This document shows, piece by piece, positions 43,741 to 54,633 of a DNA stretch of 64,000 nucleotides (its first letter is position 1; each line of letters starts with the position of its first letter). Below the pieces are notes generated by a model. It was not told where the DNA came from. It was given only the letters and a program-made list of their open reading frames with translations, and did no database searches. The translations under genes were made by a program, and so were the position numbers. Where the stretch lies: assembly GCF_963678635.1 (NCBI RefSeq), contig NC_087067.1, forward strand, positions 15,631,639 to 15,695,638, given 5' to 3'. This DNA comes from Symsagittifera roscoffensis (Eukaryota; Xenacoelomorpha; Acoela; Convolutidae).

Positions 43741-44929
43741 TTGATACTTAAAAACCTGCATCTAGAAAATGCTCATAAATTTGTCTCAAATCATAATTGA
43801 CTAGAGGAAAAAATTGCGCGAAACACAATCGCCAGCGCTAACTGTGATTCAGAAAAGTTTATCGAGCAGCAACTAAGCCACCAATACATGGATAGACGCC
43901 AGTTGAACTAAGAAACAATATTGAAGTTTCCCCATGGAAAACTCAGAACAAAAATCCATTACTTTTGCAAACAAAGAAACACATAGCGATTAAGTAAATG
44001 AGCATCTGAAACAAAATTTATGAATCCAAAAACTGAATACTGTCGATTGGGCCGAAAAAACCTTAATAAAACTTGAGCTTAAAAAATTCGAAACCCGAAG
44101 TTTCAGTTTCACATACCCCAGCACACATACGAACGCAAATTTGCTACCGCCTTTCAAACGAAGCATTATGCTGCAACTAATCCGATATAAAATGAGCTTT
44201 AAACCTTTTAAGCTGAATAAAAATTTACGCGAAAAATGAAAATTAAAACGATCGAGTTGGTTTACAACCAACGCGAGCATAAATTTCCCATAGAACGGCC
44301 ATTTAAAATGTAGATATGCTGAAATATAACTGTTGAACAGACAAGTCTGTTCGACAAATGATTGTGTGATTTTGTTGAACTAGTTGTTAACCTGCAAAAA
44401 GTCTGCTCTGATTTTATAATGCTTGCGTAGAGAAGATAGTGGTACAACCGATATGAAAAATAGAAAAGAAGAGATAATGAAAACAAAAACAGGCTCAAAA
44501 TATGACTCTTGGTTAGATTTTTCTGCAAGGAAATGAATGAAGCCATGAAATATTCGTGAACGAAGTCAATAGCAAACGTACAAAAATTCATATAGTTCTA
44601 GAAACTACCAATTGAAAAAGTTGCTTGACGGAGACTACATTTCACAAACTCAACCCGGGTGAACAATCAGCAAGGAAACAGAAATAGAGAAAATTGGGAT
44701 TCACTTCCTAAAATGTTTACTCTTACAAAAGCATATACCTCTTTAAACTTTAAATTCCAAAATAGGATCTACTTAACAATCTCCCCTTTTCAAGGTTCGA
44801 ATTTTCGACCAATCAAAATGCAGCAAAATTAGAATTCTCTCTACAAAGCTCTTGTGCTAATTTACTGTATTTATTTATAGGGGTGGAGTTTCTTAAGTAT
44901 ATACCATAGGGAGAGGGAGTAAATTCTAT

Positions 44930-45180
44930 AAGGGGGGGGGGGGGGGGGAGGGAGAATTATCGTAGATACCATACTGTTCAGTAGATTCTCAAAAAATACT
45001 AATTTTACAAATAGCACGCGCCAAAACACGCATTAAATGGTCAAACATTCCAAAAACCTAAAATTTATCTCCAAAATTTGTTATTCTGAGGTTTGGCCAG
45101 AGCTCAAAAGCTTTAACTAAGAATGGCTGACCTAAAAAGGGGGTTGAAAATTTTGGCAAAAAACGATCCACATCAAAATG
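44930..45180 (-). mobile_element. hAT-type MITE, degenerate copy
   Basis: It begins near an ~18-base G run (44933). It carries GGTTTGGCCAGAGCTCAAAA and GGCTGACCTAAAAAGGGGG, which parallel GCAGAGCTCGAAAAATAAAT and GGTTGACCTAAAAAAAAAT in the 52481 element. Ends not found. Confidence 0.4.
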
Positions 45181-45318
45181 TTCCTGAGTACGCCCCAGTT
45201 TAAATTAATCAAAACGGTTTTAGATTGAGTAGTTTTGATAGCTACGGTTTTCTATTTTCTAGTTTAGAAAAAAAATGAAATTTCGTAAAAATTTTCAAAA
45301 AAAAAAACATTTACGCAC

Positions 45319-45705
45319 CTTGCTCTTCGCCCACTGTTGACGCATCTGAAGAATACGAGGCACAACTCTAGTCTCTTCCCCACACAACACATAAGGATGG
45401 GCGTCTAGAATCACTCGCATCAGAGTCGTTCCACTCCTCGGCATCCCGCCGACAAAGATAATCGGATTATTTCGGTCGAATGTCTTGTTTCCATACTGCG
45501 TTTTCGTGTGCGCCGGTAGAATTTTACCCATGCCGAACCGGTGACGAAGCATCTCATTTGGTAGGGGTCCGCCTCCTGAGAGGGAATCTAGCGTCGGGGA
45601 GGCGCAGTCGGAGGGATACATAGTGATGGCGAAAAGACTCATGGCTAGCAACATAATGATCAAGACTAGCACGCGCACGCTGCATACGCGTTTCAGCCAT
45701 CTCAT
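45319..45705 (-). CDS. TPST: tyrosylprotein sulfotransferase exon 1
   Basis: 129 codons from ATG at 45705 ([17 protein letters not shown]..) to a GTGCGT donor at 45318, ending in phase 0. The N-terminus is a short basic tail and one hydrophobic segment (about residues 7-29), the type II signal anchor expected of this trans-Golgi enzyme. After a stem region comes [46 protein letters not shown]. This is the TPST 5'-phosphosulfate loop (PRSGTT) and the catalytic-base region (EETRVIPRIL in relatives). The enzyme transfers sulfate from PAPS to tyrosine of secretory proteins. The frame stays open upstream to 45855 with a further hydrophobic stretch ([16 protein letters not shown]), so a longer N-terminus or a 5' UTR intron (TTTATTTTCAG just upstream) is possible. 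I chose 45705 because it gives a canonical anchor. Confidence 0.9.
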
Positions 45706-47639
45706 CTCAAGACAGCCACAACACACCAGAACAAAAGTAACACTGAAAATAAACCAAACACCCACTGAAACAACGTCCATGTCTAATAACTCGTCTCTCA
45801 ACACACTAATGGATGTCAAAACATTGGATCCCAGGAGAATTTCAGAGCCGCCCACACGAACACCGCCGCAGAAACATATGAAAATGAAGGAATATAATTT
45901 GCTACCTAATAAAGCCAGGTTGACAGAAATAATCAGTCCGGAAATAGTTATGATTTATTTTGTCCCTCTTTTGTGATTTCAATCTGCATACAAGAGGCGT
46001 TACAGTTTAAAGCGAATGCAATTCAATATGGATATATGTGCAACATAACCCGTAGTAGCAATTAAAATTTATTACACAATCAACTAAAAAGTCAATTGAT
46101 AAATTGGCAGCAAAAAAAAAACAAAGTAGAAAAAAGCCTCGTGTTAGAAAGATAAATACGGAAAAAATAGCTGAAACTTTAGCTATAAAAAAGCAAGTAA
46201 TTAAATGAAGTTTAAAAAAGTATACATATAAAAATATATGTAAACCGAAATACTCATTGATTGATCTATACACTTTAACAGGAAATATTATGTTTAAAGA
46301 AGCAATTTGAGTAAATGATACCCTTATTTTCAACGTCGCATAACGACAAAAAAAACAGTAGAATTCAACACATGAACAATTAAAGGAAAAATGTCCAAAA
46401 ATTCAGGATAACACCTTAGCAAATACATAATCAGGTAAAAACCACACCTCTCTCTGCTCAATCCAAATTAAAGTCATTGGGTTTTTCGCTAGTAATCAAG
46501 AGCTAATCAATATTCTAGATTAATAACCAAAAATTGAAACCATTCCAAATTTTCACATTCGTGACGCTATACTGATAAGGAAACAGCTATTTTATTCGCA
46601 AAAAGATAACTCTACACTAAATAAATGTGATGGAACAAAGGGCTCTTTTTCAGTCCCCCTTGATATTTTCTGAAATTCAAAATATGAATGTCTATTTAAA
46701 ATGACTTTTTAGGTTATAAACTGCGTTGAAACGTGTCAGCGTGAACAGGTGAACAAATTTGTACAACATTTTTAACATGCAAAATATGTGAACAATTTTA
46801 GAACAGTTTTATTTTGTAATTTTTCGAGGAGGGTGGGAAGCTGGAAAAGAGCCGAACAAAGAAATTGAATCATACTGCAAAAATGATAAAGAGAAAAACC
46901 AAGAAACCATTTTCTAAATCTGAACATAGCCAACTAATAGTCGGAATAAAGCAATGAACGCAAGAAAACTGAAAAAAACGGTCTTTTCAAAAATCTTCAA
47001 CTTTCGAAGGAAAAATAGATGGCCTTAAAGCTCTTTGAAATTGTGGAACAGTTATGATAGACACTTTTTTGTTAAAATTAACCCAATTTGAGAAAACTGG
47101 ATCAATAGGTAAAACTTTCATTTCGATGGGAAATCTGATAACTAATTTCTATTTTCGAAATTAAAATTTGATCACGTTTTTCGTGACTTATACATTTTTG
47201 CTGTTCGATAGTGGAGTTTGCCTTCCTTTTAGCAATAGAAAGATACTGAATTTCTCAAGAAAAAAAATCTCGAGTCAAAGCGCGAAAAATCAAAATTGAG
47301 CGTGAACAAATTTTAAGACTTTTCCCTAAAAAAACCAAAAAAATCTACGTTCATTACTCTTAATTAATCTATTATATATTTAAAAGCGGGCTTCACTTTC
47401 TCGCCATGTTTAAGCTTTTTTAACGTATTATTATTGCATGTTCAAGCTATATAGTATATTGCAATGTTTAAGAATTTTTTTTCGATTTTCCAATTTGATT
47501 TTAGTGGTTATTTTACCGAGTTTAAATTATGCAGCCCAATATCGAATTAGGGGTTGCGAATTTTGGCCTCCAATTTTGAATGCCCGAATCAATTTAGTTA
47601 ACGAGATAAGACAATTTTTGAGATTTTTTCAAAAATTTT
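45706..47639. other. TPST 5' flank and noncoding DNA
   Basis: It should contain the TPST 5' UTR and promoter. No TATA box or initiator can be named with confidence. A family R copy occupies about 46900-47350. The rest is AT-rich with no gene. Confidence 0.45.
46900..47350. repeat. family R repeat, copy 4
   Basis: The best preserved of the four. It contains ATAGCCAACTAATAGTCGG, TTAAAGCTCTTTGAAATTG, TTAACCCAATTTGAGAAAAC, TGGATCAATAGGTAAAACTT and GTGGAGTTTGCCTTCC in order. Confidence 0.65.
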
Positions 47640-50600
47640 AGAAATTTCCAACAACAAAATAATTTACAAAACTTGAAGTTCCCAACCCTGTAGTTGGGTA
47701 CTGTCAGAGTACTATCAAGGATTGCGAGTCTTGCCTCCAAATATGACTGCTCATATCCTTGTAGTTTTGAGATATGACGTTTTTTGTGACTTTTTCAAAA
47801 ATTTTCAGAAAGTTTAAATTATTATTTTTTAAAAATCCGAAAATCCTAACCCTGTAATTGGGTCCCAACCCTGTAGTTGAGTACCGTCCCAACCCTGTAG
47901 TTGAGTACCGTCAGAGTACTCTCAAGGATTTCGAATCTTGCCTACAAGTATGACTGCTCAATTCTTTGTAGTTTTCGAGACAACGTTTTTTGTGATTTTT
48001 TCAAAAGTTTTCAGAAAACTTTAATTATTAGTATTTATTAAATCTGAAATTCCCAACCCTGTAGTTAGGTTTTGTCAGAGTACTCTCAAGGATTGCGAAT
48101 ATTGCCTCCAAATATGACTGCTCAAATCCTTGTAGTTTTCGATATAATGTTTTTTTGATTTTTCAAAAACTTTCAGATAATTTTAATTAATTATTTCTCA
48201 AAATTTGAAGTTCCCAACCTTGTAGTTGGATTCTGTCAGAGTACTCTAAGGAGTTATAAATCTTGCCTCAAAATATGACTGTTCAAATCCTTTTAGTTTT
48301 CGAGATATGACGTTTTTTGTGATTTTTTCAAAAAAAATTTCAAAAAACTTTTATTTTTTTTCGCAAAATCTGAAATTCCTAACCCTGTAGTTGGGTCCTG
48401 TCAGGGTACTCTCAAAGATTACGAATCTCGCCTGCGAATATGACTGCTCAACTCTTTAATTTTCCAGAAGTGAAGTTTTTGTGATTTTTTCAAATTTTTC
48501 AGAAAAGTTATATTCATTTTTTTCGCAAAATCTGAAATTCCCAACCCTGTAGTTGAGTACCGTCAGAGTACTTTCAAAGATTTCGAATCTTGCCTACAAG
48601 TATGACTGCTCAATTCTTTGTAGTTTTCGAGACAACATTTTTTGTGATTTTTTCAAAAGTTTTCAGAAAACTTTAATTATTAGTATTTATTAAATCTGAA
48701 ATTCCCAACCCTGTAGTTAGGTTTTGTCAGAGTACTCTCAAGGATTGCGAATATTGCCTCCAATTATGACTGCTCAAATCCTTGTAGTTTTCGATATAAT
48801 CTTTTTTGATTTTTAAAAAACTTTCAGATAATTTAAATTAATTATTTCTCAAAATTTGAAGTTCCCAACCTTGTAGTTGGATTCTGTCAGAGTACTCTAA
48901 GGAGTTATAAATCTTGCCTCAAAAAATGACTGTTCAAATCCTTTTAGTTTTCGAGATATGACGTTTTTTGTGATTTTTTCAAAAAAATTTTCTAAAAATT
49001 TTTTTTTTCGCAAAATCTGAAATTCCTAACCCTGTAGTTGGGTCCTGTCAGGGTACTCTCAAAGATTGCGAATCTTGCCTGCGAATATGACTGCTCAACT
49101 CTTTAATTTTCCAGAAGTGAAGTTTTTGTGATTTTTTCAAATTTTTCAGAAAAGTTATATTCATTTTTTTCGCAAAATCTGAAATTCCCAACCCTGTAGT
49201 TGAGTACCGTCAGAGTACTCTCAAAGATTTCGAATCTTGCCTACAAGTATGACTGCTCAATTCTGTGTAGTTTTCGAGACAACATTTTTTGTGATTTTTT
49301 CAAAAGTTTTCAGAAAACTTTAATTATTAGTATTTATTAAATCTGAAATTCCCAACCCTGTAGTTAGGTTTTGTCAGAGTACTCTCAAGGATTGCGAATA
49401 TGGCCTCCAAATATGACTGCTCAAATCCTTGTAGTTTTCGATATAATGTTTTTTTGATTTTTCAAAAACTTTCAGATAATTTTAATTAATTATTTCTCAA
49501 AATTTGAAGTTCCCAACCTTGTAGTTGGATTCTGTCAGAGTACTCTAAGGAGTTTTAAATCTTGCCTCAAAATATGACTGTTCAAATCTTTTTAGTTTTC
49601 GAGATATGACGTTTTTTGTGAATTTTTCAAAAAAATTTTTATAAAAACTTTTCTTTTTTTTCGCAAAATCTGAAATTCCTAACCCTGTAGTTGGGTCCTG
49701 TCAGGGTACTCTCAAAGATTGCGAATCTTGCCTGCGAATATGACTGCTCAACTCTTTAATTTTCTAGAAGTGAAGTTTTTGTGATTTTTTCAAATTTTTC
49801 AGAAAAGTTATATTCATTTTTTTCGCAAAATCTGAAATTCCCAACCCTGTAGTTGAGTACCGTCAGAGTACTCTCAAAGATTTCGAATCTTGCCTACAAG
49901 TATGACTGCTCAATTCTTTGTAGTTTTCGAGACAACGTTTTTTGTGATTTTTTCAAAAGTTTTCAGAAAACTTTAATTATTAGTATTTATTAAATCTGAA
50001 ATTCCCAACCCTGTAGTTAGGTTTTGTCAGAGTACTCTCAAGGATTGCGAATATGGCCTCCAAATATGACTGCTCAAATCCTTGTAGTTTTCGATATAAT
50101 GTTTTTTTGATTTTTCAAAAACTTTCAGATAATTTTAATAAATTATTTCTCAAAATTTGAAGTTCCCAACCTTGTAGTTGGATTCTGTCAGAGTACTCTA
50201 AGGAGTTATAAAATTTGCCTCAAAATATGACTGTTCAAATCCTTTTAGTTTTCGAGATATGACGTTTTTTGTGAATTTTTCAAAAAAAAATTTCTAAAAA
50301 CTTTTCTTTTTTTTCGCAAAATCTGAAATTCCTAACCCTGTAGTTGGGCCCTGTCAGGGTACTCTCAAAGATTGCGAATCTTTCCTCCAAAAATGACTGC
50401 TCAATTCTTTGTAGTTTTCGAGATATGACGTTTTTTGTGATTTTTTCAAAAGTTTTCAGAAAACTTTAATTATTAGTATTTATTAAATCTGAAATTCCCA
50501 ACCCTGTAGTTAGGTCCTGTCAGAGTACTCTCAAGGATTGCGATAACTGCCTCCAAATATGACAGCTCAATTGTTCGTAGTTTTCGAGGTGTGATGTTTT

Positions 50601-51260
50601 TTTGATTTTTTCAAAACTTTCAGAAAGTTCAAATTAAGTAATTTTCAAAATTTGAAACTCCCAAGGCTATAGTTCGGTGTTGTCAGGGTACTCTAGAGAG
50701 TTGCAAATCTTGTCACATGCGACTGCTAAACACGACTTCTCAAATGCGTTTAGTTTCCGAGATGTGACGTTTTTTGATTTTTTCAAAATTTCTCAAAGAA
50801 CTTATCTACAAGGAAATTCAAAAAATTTGAAACTACCAACTCGATGAAGATACAACCTTATTATTAGCGTACACCCTGGCGTCTCAAGTTTTGACTCTTA
50901 ATATGAATGCTCAAATCCTTTTACTTTCCGAGATAAGATGTTGTTGTTTTCAATTTTTTTTTCGGGAAACTTAGGTTTCAAAAAATCCACAAAATTTCGA
51001 ATTCCTTACACTATAGTAGGGTGCTCTCAGGGACTCTCAATGGTTGCAAATCTGGCCTCCAAATTTCTCTAGAGGTCCATTAAGTTTTCGAGATGATCCT
51101 TTTAAAATGGGAATTAAAAAAATTAAAAAGTTCGAAATTACCAATCCTGTAATTGGGTGCAGTCAGTGTACACTAAAAGTTTGCAGATGCTGTTTCCAAT
51201 ATATGCGGTTTTTCATGAGTTGTCGAAAAATTTCGAAGCACCGGAGGTGCGTTAAACGCT
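47640..51260. repeat. satellite with four-monomer higher-order repeats
   Basis: About 22 monomers of ~160-170 bp. Each carries CCCTGTAGTT, GTCAGAGTACTCT, a GAATCTTGCCT-like word, TATGACTGCTCAA, TAGTTTTCGAGAT and TTTTTTGTGATTTTTTC. From about 47883, four monomer types follow in fixed order (marked GTTGAGTACC, GTTAGGTTTT, GTTGGATTCT, GTTGGGTCCTGTCAGGGTAC). The cycle repeats near 48546, 49193 and 49849 with a ~650-660-bp period. Like monomers in successive cycles are far more alike than neighbours. Beyond ~50700 the monomers are diverged and irregular, as at an array edge. Confidence 0.92.
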
Positions 51261-52249
51261 AGTATTAAATTAAGTCAATGGAAAAAACTTGAAACATCAC
51301 AAAAAATAGCATAGATACTGTGATCTATTTCATACGTTCAAAATTGGTCAGGCTCAGCAGGTTCGCTAGCGCCCGTTGGATTGGTAAAAACTAATTTGTC
51401 AAACTCGATTCAGGTGAAGGAATCATTCGCAAAAAGGAGAAAAATTTATAACAATCAGATCAAAATCAATTTTTAGAACTTTTAAAACATCAATCCGTTC
51501 TATTTTTTCTTCTGACTAGGACAAGAATGATCAGACAAATGCAATTTCTGGGAACTATATTATGTGCATGATTGTAAAAACCAGGTAAGGATCTAAAGAA
51601 AACCAAAAGATTCAGTCCCATTGCACTAATATTGCCGAACAGCCAACTGGTGGTAAGGATTCTTCTACCTAAACTTCACATAAACATACAATTAGCAGAC
51701 CACCACCATGGTTTTAAAAAACGCGATCTACCTTGATTGCATTTAATTGTACAAATAACCCCACAAACGAAAGACTGAGTCATGAAAATCCATTCCAAAA
51801 ATCCCTTACGGCTGAACTGGATCTCACAGCCGATATCGATACAGTAAATCATAGCGTTCTTCTAAGTGACAAATAATTCAGACTTAAAAAAAGCTGTTAT
51901 CTTACCTATAAGGACGCTTCACATTTGTTGAAATTCAAGACGGGTTACATGTTAAGCAGGGTGCACTTTTCAACTTAAATATGAGCTCTTCTAGCTCACA
52001 TAAAACGATGGCGCGAGAGAGCTAAGCTCCTAAAAATAATAATAAGCATGACGGAGAACAAAACGCGAGAAAAAATCAGACGAGTCCTGCGCCATTCAGA
52101 CGAGTTTTTAAACTTTACGTTACCCACACTTTCGGCACACACTACCTATAACACCGGATTAATGAGGAGACAAAACTAACAAACCAAATCGAAATAAACG
52201 AACCCAATGTCGTCTAGAGAACAACAACACGGAAAAAAAAAGAAACAAA
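51261..52249. other. noncoding
   Basis: AT-rich DNA without a supported gene or a repeat recognised elsewhere in the window. Confidence 0.4.
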
Positions 52250-53010
52250 AAAAAAACAAAAACCGACTGGGACTCGTTCCGTAGACCTGATGACCCAACG
52301 GCGGGTGCGCTACCTTAGACCAACTGAGACAGGCTGGAAAAAAAAAACGTTTCGAAAAATTGCAAAATATATTGAGTTAGAAAATGTCTGAAATCTAGTT
52401 GTCAGTATTTCTGTTGTTTGAAACAAATCAATTTTTTCTGTTCAATTGATGAATTGAAAATGCATCAGCTGTGTTAACTTCAGGGGCGGATTGGGGATTC
52501 GACTCCCCGCCGACCCAAACGTTGCCCCCTCTGTACTATTTTCAGATATCCATATTTGGTGACGGACCTTAAAAATTTTCTAAAGGCGCTTTTGGCGCCA
52601 ATGTATACTAATTTTGAGGGGGGAGCGAACGCCGAAAAAGCGCGATTTTGGTCAAAATTTACCAAAAAGTGCCTTTTTGGCCTGTTTTTTCAAAATTTCG
52701 CCAGCGGCGTAGAAAATTTTACCAAAACAGAGTCTTTTTAATGCTTTGCTTTGGCAGAGCTCGAAAAATAAATGTGGTTGACCTAAAAAAAAATCGGCCT
52801 ATGATCGACCTATGTCGCCCTCCCCCCCTATCGAGAAAATCCTAGATCCGCCCCTGGTTAACTTATTACTATTCCAATGTCAAAGCACATGATTTCAAAA
52901 AGCTGTAAAGGTGCCCGCCATAAAGGCGCCGCACCAATATTTGCGACTTAGGTTAGAAAAAAAAGAAGGTTCGTACTAATACTTTCTCTTCGCAAGTGTA
53001 GACACGTTGA
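52250..53010. repeat. composite tRNA-containing repeat, copy 4 (interrupted)
   Basis: A minus-strand tRNA-like stretch lies at 52262-52340 (A box TGTCTCAGTTGGTCTAAGG, B-box-like GAACGAGTCCC). The body is shared with 5925-6180 (ATATTGAGTTAGAAAA, AAATGCATCAGCTGTG, TGTAAAGGTGCCC, TTTGCGACTTAGG). It is split by the hAT MITE at 52481-52856. Confidence 0.7.
52481..52856 (-). mobile_element. hAT-type MITE, intact ends and perfect target duplication
   Basis: 376 bp with terminal inverted repeats CAGGGGCGGAT at the left and ATCCGCCCCTG at the right. It is flanked by the 8-bp direct repeat GTTAACTT (52473-52480 and 52857-52864). The related composite repeat near 6030 shows the uninterrupted site. No coding frame. 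CAGGGGCGGATC-type ends and an 8-bp duplication are standard for hAT elements. Confidence 0.93.
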
Positions 53011-53642
53011 AGCCTTGTCAACCAAAACTAATCAACCTGTAAGCACTGTGTTGTGAACGATCAGGACAATCAAGATCACCGATAGTGCGAACAATTTCTC
53101 ACAATCGGTATTATCGTTCACTATATCACGCTGGTTTTACTGCAAAAAGCCTCCCTTCTTCGCCAACTATAACAGCAGTTACCTCTATTTGCGATCCTCT
53201 TCCCGCTAAGCACGAGCCGAGTAAGATCCGAGCAAGACTTAGTTTGATTCGGATGCACGTGCTGATATGAGCTTGCTATATCATTATTTGTAGGCTTTTG
53301 AGGTTTCTGATGCAGCCCGCCGTAGTATTGATATTTTCAAAGCAAGCTTGGTGAGTAACAATGGGAAAATAATTTACCAAAAAACACAATCTTCAATATA
53401 AAGGGCGAGTGCCACATTTGTACTCGGAAAAATTAAAGATAAAAACAGTTTCGAAAAACGTTAAAGTCTCTTGGTATATTTTCATCTAGCCTCATTGCAT
53501 CAAAAATATTTCCCTCGTCTATAAAATTCCAATTAAACTTTTCCTGGTCAATTTGATGCAAGCTTATTCATGATTCTTCGGCTACCGTGATACGTTTTGA
53601 CTGTCTCATTTTTCGAAATATAAAACTTATTGGTGTCGTCTT
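53011..53642. other. noncoding
   Basis: A slightly GC-richer stretch (53085-53270) has a short frame without recognised motifs. The rest is AT-rich and probably includes the unrecognisable 5' part of the Penelope-like element that follows. Confidence 0.35.
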
Positions 53643-54633
53643 TTGGTACATAAAGATCTGGACGTCAAATTCAAAAAAACTTTCATACTGATTGCGTCAA
53701 ATTTCATATTAACGCTAAAAATGCATCAGTGGAAAATGAGAAAACTTCGGTCCGTTTTGATGGCATCTAGAGACTTGTCAATTAAAATCTATCCTCTTCA
53801 ATGTTTGCACCAAAAAGATTCTCTATACTCTGATCAAGATAACTCTACCTATGTCGGCCAGCCGTTTGAATGACCATTTTAAGAAGAGCTCTGATCTTGA
53901 GCCGAATGAAAACTTGATATCTCTAGATGTGAAGAGTTTGTACACTAATGTTCCACTGAAAGAAGCGATAGACATAGCTCTGAGAAAACTGTATGAGCAA
54001 GATGAACCATCATCAATTGCTAGGAAAACCATGAAGAGACTGTTGAACATGGCAGTTAGTCAAGACCATTTCAAGTGCAATGAAACATGGTACGTTCAGA
54101 AAGATGGTTTGGCAATGGGGGCATCTCTTGCCGTTATTTTAGCAAATCTTTGGCTCAAGCAGTACGAAACTGCACTATCAAGGGATATTCCCGAAATGTT
54201 TTTGCCCGAGAAAGATCTTCACGGAATATGTCACGAGTGCAATAAAAAAGTCACGTAGAGGTCAAAAGGTGCAGAATGTGAATGCTGTTTGAACTGGTAT
54301 CACGTAAAATGCGGTGATATATCAGATGATGAGTATCGAAATATAAGTGAAACCGTCTGGTACTGCAGAAAATGCATCGCAATAAGGGAGAAAAACAAAT
54401 CAGGGCAACAATCTAAATTGTTTCTCCGTTACGTTGATGATATAGTGAGAACAGTGAAGGGTGATCCTTGTAACATTCGTCTACTGCAGTCACACATGAG
54501 GCTTAAGAAAAATAGGCCCTATAACCATTGGCTCAAGAGTCAGGGACACTATCTCTTGTGTTTTTGTACCTCAAATCAGTCGGAGCCAATTCGGTTCGCT
54601 TGTGACATGAGACATCGACCCGTTACAGCTTAA
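53643..54633 (+). mobile_element. Penelope-like retroelement RT fragment with embedded PHD finger
   Basis: From 53851 the frame reads NENLISLDVKSLYTNVPLKE, characteristic of Penelope-like reverse transcriptases (DV-x-SLYTN-[VI]-P). It then has YVQKDGLAMGASLAVILANL, the motif usually seen as DG-x-AMGSPLSP-x-LAN. The same frame continues through a C4HC3 zinc finger (CHEC, then CECC, WYH-VKC, W-Y-CRKC; about 54229-54375). It resumes RT at LFLRYVDDIVRTVKGDP (YVDD at about 54430), after which similarity is lost. Penelope elements encode RT plus, usually, a GIY-YIG endonuclease; no endonuclease is visible here. There is one in-frame stop inside the zinc-finger region. The element is truncated at both ends, so it is a dead copy. 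The spacing of Cys/His and the Trp two residues before the last pair are textbook PHD. Confidence 0.8.
54229..54375 (+). other. PHD-type zinc finger between RT blocks
   Basis: Ligands in order: CHEC, CECC, H and C of WYHVKC, CRKC, with VW-Y before the last pair. PHD fingers typically bind histone H3 tails. In Penelope RTs the two flanking blocks (..LANL.. and YVDD) are normally separated by only a short spacer. The domain appears inserted into the RT palm rather than fused at an end. Confidence 0.75.

Larger units (their letters stand above)
42967..45318 (-). other. TPST intron 1 with repeats
   Basis: The 2.35-kb interval between two well-defined TPST exons. It contains a family R copy (about 43300-43740) and a degenerate minus-strand hAT MITE (about 44930-45180). 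Confidence 0.75.
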
